From assembly GCA_025935275.1 (NCBI GenBank), contig JAICVP010000015.1, positions 1 to 16,345 on the forward strand: 16,345 nucleotides of DNA, given 5' to 3'. The DNA is from Thermoleophilia bacterium. Its GTDB lineage: Bacteria > Actinomycetota > Thermoleophilia > Gaiellales > Gaiellaceae. The first letter of the stretch is position 1; the number at the start of each line of letters is the position of its first letter. Under the pieces are notes generated by a model. The model saw only the letters and a list, made by a program, of their open reading frames with translations. It made no database searches and was not told the origin of the DNA. Of the stretch, positions 7,644 to 11,592 are shown one piece after another. The position numbers and the translations under genes are program-made.

Positions 7644-8025
7644 TGCGAATCGCCTCCGTCGTCAGCTTCGCTTCCTGGATCGCTTGCTCGGGGACGGGCG
7701 GCGCGCCCTTCTTGATCGCGCCCAGACCGACGAACAGAAGAATCGCGGAGATCAGGACGAGCACTCCGAACACGATGAGGAGCGAGGCCCACATCGGCAG
7801 CACGAGCGCGAGCGCTGCGGCCCCGGCCGCGAGCCCGAAGCCCAGGGCGAAGAGTCCGAAGATCCCCGCGGCGATCGACATCCCGATGCCGACGCCGAGC
7901 GCGGCGACCTTGCGCTTGACCTCCAGAAGGGCGAGCTCGAGCTCCAGACGGGCGAGCGTGCTCGCGTGCTCGGCGACGTTTTTGGCCGCCGTGCCGACGC
8001 CCTGCTCAGCCTCTTGGGTGGGCAT
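7630..8025 (-). CDS. Holin-X superfamily III membrane protein
   Basis: In this 131-residue protein, an amphipathic helix (about 11-40, ending LELELALLEVKRKV) leads into two closely spaced transmembrane helices (about 42-70 and 79-103) and a hydrophilic tail. This matches the actinobacterial Holin-X (phage holin superfamily III) pattern. Despite the family name, nothing here indicates a prophage: there are no lysin or structural genes nearby. A membrane-organising or stress role is more likely. GGAG lies six bases before ATG 8025. The start overlaps the upstream gene by 20 bases. Confidence 0.85.
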   Translation of the reverse strand: MPTQEAEQGVGTAAKNVAEHASTLARLELELALLEVKRKVAALGVGIGMSIAAGIFGLFALGFGLAAGAAALALVLPMWASLLIVFGVLVLISAILLFVGLGAIKKGAPPVPEQAIQEAKLTTEAIRNGRS

Positions 8026-8356
8026 GGCTTCTCCAGTCGAGCACCTTGGCGAGGACGACGCCCACGGCGAGGGCCGCGCCGATCACGACGACCGGGCTGG
8101 GGCCGCCCCGCTTGCCGCGCTTCCCATTCGGGCTCACAGGAGCAACGACGGCGCCCGAGCCAGGCTCGAGATCCGTCGGCGCCTGGCCCTTGAGACGTGC
8201 GGCGATCAGGCTCGGCTTCATACGGCGCAACAGTACCGCGTCCTCGGCCAGCGGTTGCGCGAGCTTGGCGGCAGGCCCGCCGGTCTGGGCCGCGCGGTCG
8301 GAGAGCTCCTGCAGTCGGTCGGCCCCCTTCTCGAGGATGGCGTCGCCGCCCGTCAC
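8006..8356 (-). CDS. Small membrane protein of unknown family
   Basis: The 116-residue protein starts with GTG at 8356. An N-terminal helical region (ILEKGADRLQELSDRAAQTGG) is followed by a basic Gly/Pro-rich linker (NGKRGKRGGPSP) and one C-terminal transmembrane helix (about 87-106), ending WRSHAHPRG. Its start shares a GTGA overlap with the stop of the DUF4235-like gene, and its end overlaps Holin-X by 20 bases, so it belongs to this operon. I do not recognise the family. Confidence 0.7.
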   Translation of the reverse strand: MTGGDAILEKGADRLQELSDRAAQTGGPAAKLAQPLAEDAVLLRRMKPSLIAARLKGQAPTDLEPGSGAVVAPVSPNGKRGKRGGPSPVVVIGAALAVGVVLAKVLDWRSHAHPRG

Positions 8357-8481
8357 TTCTTCACCGGGGGCTCTTCGCCGGTGGCGACACGCCAGATGCG
8401 CGACGCGAGCGTACGGGCCGCGATGGTTGCGCCGGCCGCAAGACCCGCATAGAGACCCGTCCAGAGGAGCTTCCTAAGCAC
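8353..8481 (-). CDS. DUF4235-like mini-protein (42 aa), first gene of the membrane operon
   Basis: From GTG 8481 the frame gives 42 residues: MLRKLLWTGLYAGLAAGATI, one transmembrane helix (about 5-22), then ASRIWRVATGEEPPVKK. The RxxWRxxTGEEPP segment is the hallmark of the first half of DUF4235 proteins. The usual second half, with another membrane helix, is absent, so this is half the family's length. The frame stays open upstream across the tRNA, but that part would be antisense to the tRNA and is not credible. GTG 8481 lacks a clear ribosome site. The stop overlaps the next gene as GTGA. Confidence 0.65.
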   Translation of the reverse strand: MLRKLLWTGLYAGLAAGATIAARTLASRIWRVATGEEPPVKK

Positions 8482-8541
8482 GGATATCTCGTTACCGGGA
8501 TCCCGTCCATCGAAACACGGGAAGGCTGCCGGGCGAACGGC

Positions 8542-8547
8542 TACCAT
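8542..8547 (+). promoter_or_regulatory. -10 box for tRNA-Thr
   Basis: TACCAT ends eight bases before the mature tRNA 5' end, the right distance for a -10 box. No good -35 is visible 17 bases upstream. Confidence 0.4.
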
Positions 8548-8555
8548 GGCCCCGC

Positions 8556-8628
8556 GCCCTCTTAGCTCAGTTGGTAGAGCACCTCCATGGTAAGGAGGGG
8601 GTCTCCGGTTCGAGTCCGGAAGAGGGCT
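8556..8628 (+). tRNA. tRNA-Thr (anticodon GGT)
   Basis: The full cloverleaf is readable. The acceptor stem is GCCCTCT/AGAGGGC and the D-stem GCTC/GAGC with loop AGTTGGTA. The anticodon stem is CCTCC/GGAGG around loop ATGGTAA, placing GGT at positions 34-36. The variable loop is GGGTC, and the T-stem TCCGG/CCGGA encloses TTCGAGT. The discriminator base is T, and no CCA is encoded. GGT reads ACC and ACT threonine codons. A strong terminator follows directly. The accessory region begins just past this 3' end, which is a common integration position. Confidence 0.95.
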
Positions 8629-8633
8629 TGCCC

Positions 8634-8660
8634 AAAGGCCCCGCACAGGGGCCTTTTCTT
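8634..8660 (+). terminator. Rho-independent terminator of tRNA-Thr
   Basis: AAAGGCCCC (8634-8642), loop GCACA, then GGGGCCTTT (8648-8656) make a nine-base-pair stem followed by a T-rich tail (TCTT). Confidence 0.9.
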
Positions 8661-8681
8661 AGTTAGGGCGGAGCGTCGGCG

Positions 8682-8699
8682 CAGCCCAAAAACGGGCTG
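8682..8699. repeat. Short hairpin CAGCCC/GGGCTG
   Basis: CAGCCC (8682-8687) pairs with GGGCTG (8694-8699) around an A-rich six-base loop. It is the first of two small hairpins in the gap after the tRNA terminator and abuts the TTGGAAAG repeat. Confidence 0.5.
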
Positions 8700-8718
8700 T
8701 TGGAAAGTTTTTGGAAAG
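8700..8718. repeat. Direct repeat TTGGAAAG
   Basis: TTGGAAAG occurs at 8700-8707 and again at 8711-8718, with TTT between them and hairpins on both sides. This AT-rich patch stands out in GC-rich surroundings just 3' of a tRNA gene. It could be an integrase arm/core site or a protein-binding site; the second copy needed to call an att site is not in the window. Confidence 0.45.
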
Positions 8719-8720
8719 TA

Positions 8721-8740
8721 GGCCCGAAGCGGGCCGTTTT
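8721..8740 (+). terminator. Small hairpin with T-tract
   Basis: GGCCCG (8721-8726) and CGGGCC (8730-8735) form a six-base-pair stem with an AAG loop, followed by GTTTT. It resembles a compact intrinsic terminator on the plus strand, although no protein gene ends just before it. Confidence 0.5.
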
Positions 8741-8831
8741 CGGCACGCCCCCTTGTAGTGTCAACTGGGAGACGCCGTGAATCTCTATCCGCTGGCTCGC
8801 GGCGCTCCTTTCATGCCGCCTAGCCGCGTCA

Positions 8832-8837
8832 TACGCT
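8832..8837 (+). promoter_or_regulatory. -10 box of a probable leaderless promoter
   Basis: TACGCT lies seven bases before ATG 8845, and no Shine-Dalgarno is present. Transcription would start at or next to the start codon. A weak -35 (TTTCAT) is 17 bases upstream at 8809-8814. Confidence 0.45.
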
Positions 8838-8844
8838 CCCGGTC

Positions 8845-9186
8845 ATGCCAAACGGCCACGATCGGACCTTCGGCATCCTCATCTTCGCCTGCGCCGCTTA
8901 TCGCCAGCGGTTTAGCGCGTGGCCAACCTCCGCGCACCTCGAACCGTACTCCCACTACAGCCTCGTCCTCCTGTTCGATGCAGACTCGTTCGCCGAGTTG
9001 GCGCAGCGGATCAAGCTAGCTACCCATGCTGAAGAGCAGCACGCATTCTTCGTCGCGGGCGAGGAAGGCATCGTGCGCAGCCGGGATATCAGCAACATGA
9101 ATGAGCTAGTGACGGGCGGGTACTTCGATGAAGCGCGCGCTTGGCTTGGCGTTGAACCTCTGCAGCCTGACGAGGAGGCACTTTGA
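8845..9186 (+). CDS. Hypothetical protein, first gene of the accessory region
   Basis: The 113-residue soluble protein matches no family I know. It reads as a mixed alpha/beta fold: GILIFACAAYRQRF, HYSLVLLFDADSFAELAQRIKLATHAEEQHAFFVAGEEGIV, and an acidic C-terminus (WLGVEPLQPDEEAL). The AEEQHAFFV strand and FDADSF turn suggest a small ligand-binding or regulatory fold, but that is a guess. The start is supported by TACGCT seven bases upstream (leaderless) and not by a ribosome site. It runs against the minus-strand cassette genes and ends 11 bases before separator 1. Confidence 0.6.
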   Translation: MPNGHDRTFGILIFACAAYRQRFSAWPTSAHLEPYSHYSLVLLFDADSFAELAQRIKLATHAEEQHAFFVAGEEGIVRSRDISNMNELVTGGYFDEARAWLGVEPLQPDEEAL

Positions 9187-9196
9187 GACGACCGTA

Positions 9197-9224
9197 GCCG
9201 CCTTTCCGCAAGCGCTACGGCTAC
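9197..9224 (-). repeat. Separator copy 1 (shared 28-base element)
   Basis: On the plus strand it reads GCCGCCTTTCCGCAAGCG, three bases, then CGGCTAC. It is enclosed by the inverted repeat GTAGCCG (9194-9200) / CGGCTAC (9218-9224). It lies just after the plus gene ending at 9186, and its arm contains the stop codon of the minus gene at 9221. Confidence 0.6.
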
Positions 9225-9442
9225 TGCTCCGGCTGCGGATCGAGGGGGACGTAGCGCGTGCAGTTGCCAACCTTCTCCGACCAGCCTTCCTTGCTTTCGC
9301 CTGGAGTCGCGGGCGTTATCTTCGCGCCGCGCAACTCAAGCCCGGCACTCGCCGCCGCCTCTCTGAGTCGCTGAATGTCCGCGCTTGCGGTCGAGAGGCT
9401 CTCGGAATCGAACCGAAACCAGACTTCTGCATCGAGCTTCAT
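9221..9442 (-). CDS. Cassette gene A: small hypothetical protein
   Basis: This 73-residue protein has an N-terminal strand MKLDAEVWFRFDSESLST, a helix ADIQRLREAAASAG, a second strand LELRGAKITPATPGES, and an Arg/Pro-ending tail (RYVPLDPQPEQ). No family is recognised. It has no ribosome site; TAGGGT lies six bases before ATG 9442 on the minus strand, so it is probably read from a leaderless mRNA. It is the only gene between separators 1 and 2, in the same orientation as genes B and C. Confidence 0.6.
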   Translation of the reverse strand: MKLDAEVWFRFDSESLSTASADIQRLREAAASAGLELRGAKITPATPGESKEGWSEKVGNCTRYVPLDPQPEQ

Positions 9443-9448
9443 CGGCTC

Positions 9449-9454
9449 ACCCTA
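9449..9454 (-). promoter_or_regulatory. -10 box TAGGGT in separator 2
   Basis: Minus-strand TAGGGT is followed by GAGCCG and then ATG 9442. TTGCAG stands 16 bases upstream, inside the shared core. The left arm of the separator's inverted repeat overlaps this box. Confidence 0.5.
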
Positions 9455-9461
9455 GCCCGCC

Positions 9462-9489
9462 GCCGCCCTTCTGCAAGCGATGCGGCTCC
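9462..9489 (-). repeat. Separator copy 2 (shared 28-base element)
   Basis: The core reads GCCGCCCTTCTGCAAGCG, ATG, CGGCTCC on the plus strand. It is enclosed by CCCTAGCCC (9450-9458) and GGGCTAAGGG (9503-9512), an inverted repeat with one unpaired base. The right arm contains the stop codon of gene B, and the left arm contains the -10 box of gene A. Confidence 0.65.
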
Positions 9490-9505
9490 GACTCAGCCCC
9501 CTGGG

Positions 9506-9949
9506 CTAAGGGCGAGTCTCGTAGGCGATTCGTTTCACCTTCTTCGTGCTCATGCGCAGTCTCAACCGGGCCTTCCAGTGCATCGCTTTCCTCATGCACC
9601 TTCGATGCGTCCAGAAGTAGACGTGGCCCCTTTGGGCGGACCACGGCCGCAAGCCGACGCGATCGCCGCGCTCGTCGATCCCAGCCCCGCAGAGGCAGCA
9701 GGGCCACGACTCCCGCTCTAGGACTTCTTCGAGGTCCTCGCGCTTCGTCCCGTAGGCCTCATCCCTATCCAGGTTCGCGTCGCTCGTGTGCATCGCGCCC
9801 TCGATGCACTCCAGGTGTAACCAGAACCGATCGCCTTCTCGCTTATGGGTGCGACCGGGAAAGGTAAGAACAGCGCCTTCCTTGCTGATGTGGGCACCGC
9901 ATAGGCAGCACGGCAGCGTTTCCGCTTTGTTCCTTCTTCGGAGCAGCAT
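9506..9949 (-). CDS. Cassette gene B: duplicated CxxC/HxxC zinc-finger protein
   Basis: This 147-residue protein is built from two copies of a 41-residue unit at 14-54 and 84-124, offset by exactly 70. Each has CCLCGA, a beta hairpin, W-x-H-x-x-C and a final A-M-H: C14/C15/C17, W43, H45, C48, H54, matching C84/C85/C87, W113, H115, C118, H124. The CxxC...HxxC set is a likely zinc site in each half. The tail is very basic (ARLRLRMSTKKVKR), which suggests nucleic-acid binding. No named family is recognised. ATG 9949 has an in-frame stop 15 bases upstream. TAGGAT (9962-9967) is the probable -10 box, so the leader is very short. Confidence 0.7.
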   Translation of the reverse strand: MLLRRRNKAETLPCCLCGAHISKEGAVLTFPGRTHKREGDRFWLHLECIEGAMHTSDANLDRDEAYGTKREDLEEVLERESWPCCLCGAGIDERGDRVGLRPWSAQRGHVYFWTHRRCMRKAMHWKARLRLRMSTKKVKRIAYETRP

Positions 9950-9978
9950 CCCGGGGTGTGCATCCTATGTGTGCCGCC

Positions 9979-10006
9979 GCCGCCCTTCCGCAGGCGTCCC
10001 GGCTCC
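9979..10006 (-). repeat. Separator copy 3 (shared 28-base element)
   Basis: The core reads GCCGCCCTTCCGCAGGCG, TCC, CGGCTCC on the plus strand, preceded by two more GCC triplets. Flanking GTG-GCC/GGC-CAC type complementarity (GTGCCG near 9971 and CGGC...GCAC near 10001-10010) gives a looser hairpin than in the other copies. It lies between the end of gene C and the start of gene B. Confidence 0.65.
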
Positions 10007-10041
10007 CGCACGGCTTCGTCCGCCGTTTTCGCACCGTTGGC

Positions 10042-10374
10042 TTACCTCGAGATGACCCACCCGCCCGGGAAAAGTTCCCGGGTGATCGCGTGTTCATCGA
10101 CGCGAACGAGAACCACACCCGACGGTGCCCTCGGCTTAAGCGCCGAAACTGTTGGCCCGGGCCGCGGAGAGAAGGCGCTGCGTGGGCTCGCAGTCAGCCG
10201 CCACAAAGGGAGTACTGAGAATGCTCTGAACCTCCTCGCGGCTCAGGTCGCCACGGTTGCCACGGTTGCTCATCCAGTTCCACGTCAGGCCGCCGATCCA
10301 GATGAGGGATGCGAACCCGAGGGCGCGAGCACCACGCCGCCGACCCGGCGAAGGTCGTTGGCCACGCGTGACAT
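10042..10374 (-). pseudogene. Cassette gene C: small membrane protein with two compensating frame changes
   Basis: No single frame spans this interval, but three pieces read as one protein. From ATG 10374: MSRVANDLRRVGGVVLA. In a second frame from about 10324 down to a stop at 10136-10138: a transmembrane helix ALGFASLIWIGGLTWNW, then LSREEVQSILSTPFVAADCE. Back in the first frame: GVVLVRVDEHAITRELFPGG, ending WVISR and a TAA at 10042-10044. The start and final stop share a frame and the middle piece is shifted, so two small indels cancel out. One lies near a GCGCCC run at about 10325. The whole would be about 110 residues. It may be a decayed gene, a sequencing or assembly error, or two overlapping small genes. 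It is the only minus-strand reading between separators 3 and 4. Confidence 0.5.
10064..10082. repeat. Perfect hairpin CCCGGGAA/TTCCCGGG
   Basis: An eight-base-pair stem with a three-base loop lies inside the 3' end of gene C. It has no T-tract. It may only reflect codon choice, but it could act as a weak terminator. Confidence 0.4.
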
Positions 10375-10398
10375 TGCATCTTCGATTGTCCGCCCGCC

Positions 10399-10424
10399 GC
10401 CGCCCTTCCGCGAGCCGGGCACTT
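10399..10424 (-). repeat. Separator copy 4 (shared element)
   Basis: The core reads GCCGCCCTTCCGCGAG then CCGGGCAC on the plus strand, slightly shorter than copies 1-3. It is enclosed by TTGTCCG (10386-10392) and CGGACAA (10425-10431). GGACAAGC (10426-10433) can pair instead with GCTTGTCC (10461-10468), so two alternative hairpins are possible. Minus-strand GACAAT (10385-10390) lies five bases before an ATG at 10379 and ten before ATG 10374 of gene C. Confidence 0.6.
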
Positions 10425-10455
10425 CGGACAAGCGCCGAAAGGCGAAGCGCCTGTC

Positions 10456-10499
10456 TTGCTGCTTGTCCCGAGGCGTCGTACGGTCACGCCAGTACGACG
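10456..10499 (+). promoter_or_regulatory. Promoter with palindromic operator before the secreted-protein gene
   Basis: TTGCTG (10456-10461) and TACGGT (10479-10484) are 17 bases apart. The perfect inverted repeat CGTCGTAC (10474-10481) / GTACGACG (10492-10499), with a 10-base spacer, covers the -10 box and start site. This is the layout of a repressor operator. It ends 13 bases before ATG 10513. Confidence 0.5.
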
Positions 10500-10512
10500 G
10501 AGAGGAGGAGGA

Positions 10513-11034
10513 ATGAGAAAAGCCGTTCTTGTGGTAGCGCTTGTGTCCGCCATCGCGGTGGCGGTTCCGTGGGTTGTGGCTGCCCAGACGCCCCCAGAGG
10601 ATCAGGCGCTCGACCGCATCGAGCGCAAGTACGGCCAGTTCGAGTGGGGCTGCATCGACAACTTCTGCGATGGCCCAAAGTTCCAGATAGAAACTCCGGC
10701 CGACGTCACGGCAGTGGACGTGGTGGTGACGGTGACGATCTCCTACCGCGTCGCTGCGGGACACCACGGATTCGCGATCCTCGGGCGGGTTACCGACGAG
10801 CCGGTCGCGCCACCGAACACCGAGCCGCTTCAGGGTGGGAAGTGGACGCTTCCTTCGACGGGTGGTCGTACGGCGACAACCACCCTCACCTGGTTCGTTC
10901 AAAACCTTCCGGCAGAAGGAGCGACGCACCATTTCATCCTTGACTTCGTGGGAGGATCGCCGGTTGCCGGAGAATGGGTGGCCGAGACGAATAAGGCCGT
11001 GGTCGTAGCGGAAGTGTGGTCAGCGGGCCGCTGA
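10513..11034 (+). CDS. Secreted protein of unknown function
   Basis: This 173-residue protein has a clear signal peptide (MRKAVLVVALVSAIAVAVPW, cut near VVAAQ). The mature domain is an all-beta, possibly Ig-like fold (VDVVVTVTISYRV, TATTTLTWFVQNL, HHFILDFVGGSP, KAVVVAEVW) with a close cysteine pair in WGCIDNFCDG that may form a disulphide. GGAGGAGGA directly precedes ATG 10513. No family is recognised. It stands alone between separators 4 and 5 but is oriented opposite to cassette genes A-C, and it brings its own promoter and palindrome. Confidence 0.75.
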   Translation: MRKAVLVVALVSAIAVAVPWVVAAQTPPEDQALDRIERKYGQFEWGCIDNFCDGPKFQIETPADVTAVDVVVTVTISYRVAAGHHGFAILGRVTDEPVAPPNTEPLQGGKWTLPSTGGRTATTTLTWFVQNLPAEGATHHFILDFVGGSPVAGEWVAETNKAVVVAEVWSAGR

Positions 11035-11078
11035 GTTGCCCCTTCCCGAGGCGGGCTGGTTCGGCGCGGCCTAACGCT
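11022..11078. repeat. Separator copy 5 (degenerate) inside a long stem
   Basis: GCCCCTTCCCGAGGCGGGC (11038-11056) followed by TTCGG resembles separator 4 (CTTCCGCGAGCCGGGC, then TTCGG). It is enclosed by AGCG-GGCCGC (11022-11031) and GCGGCC-TAA-CGCT (11066-11078), a ten-pair stem with a three-base bulge. The arms include the stop codon of the plus gene (11034) and of the minus gene (11071), so it could also serve as their shared terminator. Confidence 0.45.
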
Positions 11079-11265
11079 CAAGGCGGCTGTTGAGTTCGCG
11101 AGCTACTTCATCCTGCAGTTCAGATACAAGCCGATTCGCGTCCGTACTCATGATCTCGTCATCGGTCAACATCCGTAACGAAGTGATCCACGCGTCCGTC
11201 TTCTTGTGCATGAGGGCAACCAGAAGTAGGGAATCTCCGACGCTGATGCCATGCACGGGCAGCAA
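11071..11265 (-). CDS. Gene D: short hypothetical protein, probably missing its 5' end
   Basis: From TTG 11265 this gives 64 residues: VHGISVGDSLLLVALMHKKT, then a helical region (LTDDEIMSTDANRLVSELQDEVARELNSRLER). No good start signal exists. The frame is open and reads sensibly (NAPPATVRPLLP) upstream to a stop near 11310, but without a start codon earlier than TTG 11265. GTG at 11256 and the internal ATG in LMHKK are other options. The reading looks like the C-terminal half of a longer protein. The family is unknown. It converges on the secreted-protein gene across separator 5. Confidence 0.45.
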   Translation of the reverse strand: MLPVHGISVGDSLLLVALMHKKTDAWITSLRMLTDDEIMSTDANRLVSELQDEVARELNSRLER

Positions 11266-11445
11266 GGGCCGTACTGTGGCAGGAGGCGCGTTAAGTGTGG
11301 GTTGGGACTAATTACGATCCGGTTAACGACGTGCACCCCCCAGTGCCTGCGCGGGTTCGCACTTCCCGTAGAAGCCGAAGCTCAGGCGACAGGCGAAGCC
11401 CGACGTACGATCCCGGCCACGAGATACGGGATCGAGGAGAATCCC

Positions 11446-11529
11446 ATGCGCACCGCGAGGCGCGCACGGACTGCGAGCCCGCGTGTGGTCGTGCGACCCG
11501 CTAGTGAAGACGCGGCCCGGGCCAACTAA
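11446..11529 (+). CDS. Possible 27-aa arginine-rich peptide
   Basis: An ATG at 11446 with GAGGAG six bases upstream opens 27 codons: MRTARRARTASPRVVVRPAS, then EDAARAN and a stop. TACGAT at 11406-11411 could be its -10 box. Arg/Ala-rich short frames arise easily in GC-rich DNA, so only the ribosome site argues for it. It ends 63 bases before the next plus-strand gene, within which lies a palindrome, so it could be a leader peptide. Confidence 0.35.
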   Translation: MRTARRARTASPRVVVRPASEDAARAN

Positions 11530-11543
11530 CTTGGTCTCTTCTC

Positions 11544-11573
11544 GTCAGTACCAACGTTATGTTTGGTACTGAC
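11544..11573. promoter_or_regulatory. Perfect 11-bp palindrome before the second secreted-protein gene
   Basis: GTCAGTACCAA (11544-11554) and TTGGTACTGAC (11563-11573) are exact inverted repeats with an eight-base spacer. The palindrome ends 19 bases before ATG 11593, just ahead of its ribosome site. It could be an operator or a 5'-UTR hairpin. There is no T-tract, so termination is unlikely. Confidence 0.6.
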
Positions 11574-11592
11574 AGATAGCGAGGAGGGACCC

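Noticed and set aside
7630..8025. Prophage, suggested by the Holin-X annotation
   Set aside because: Holin-X proteins are common in non-phage actinobacterial operons with DUF3618. No lysin, capsid, portal or integrase genes are in the window.
8353..8646. A 97-residue minus-strand protein beginning at 8646
   Set aside because: Its first half is antisense to the tRNA gene and terminator; the real protein is better started at GTG 8481.
9197..10424. Separators as a conserved peptide (plus-strand PPFRKR-x-GS, or minus-strand RLRKGGG)
   Set aside because: All copies can be read this way, but the frames are short and closed by stops (copy 1 gives 18 residues), and the differences between copies are not mainly synonymous. 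A gene-fragment origin cannot be fully excluded.
9956..10516. A 186-residue plus-strand protein over separators 3 and 4
   Set aside because: It crosses two separators and the opposite-strand gene C, is low-complexity Arg/Pro/Ser-rich, and has no domain or ribosome site.
9190..11078. Separators as canonical integron attC sites
   Set aside because: GCCTAAC occurs at 11069-11075 and GTTAAGT near 11291, matching the RYYYAAC and GTTRRRY boxes, but they are more than 200 bases apart with a gene between. The other separators lack these boxes.
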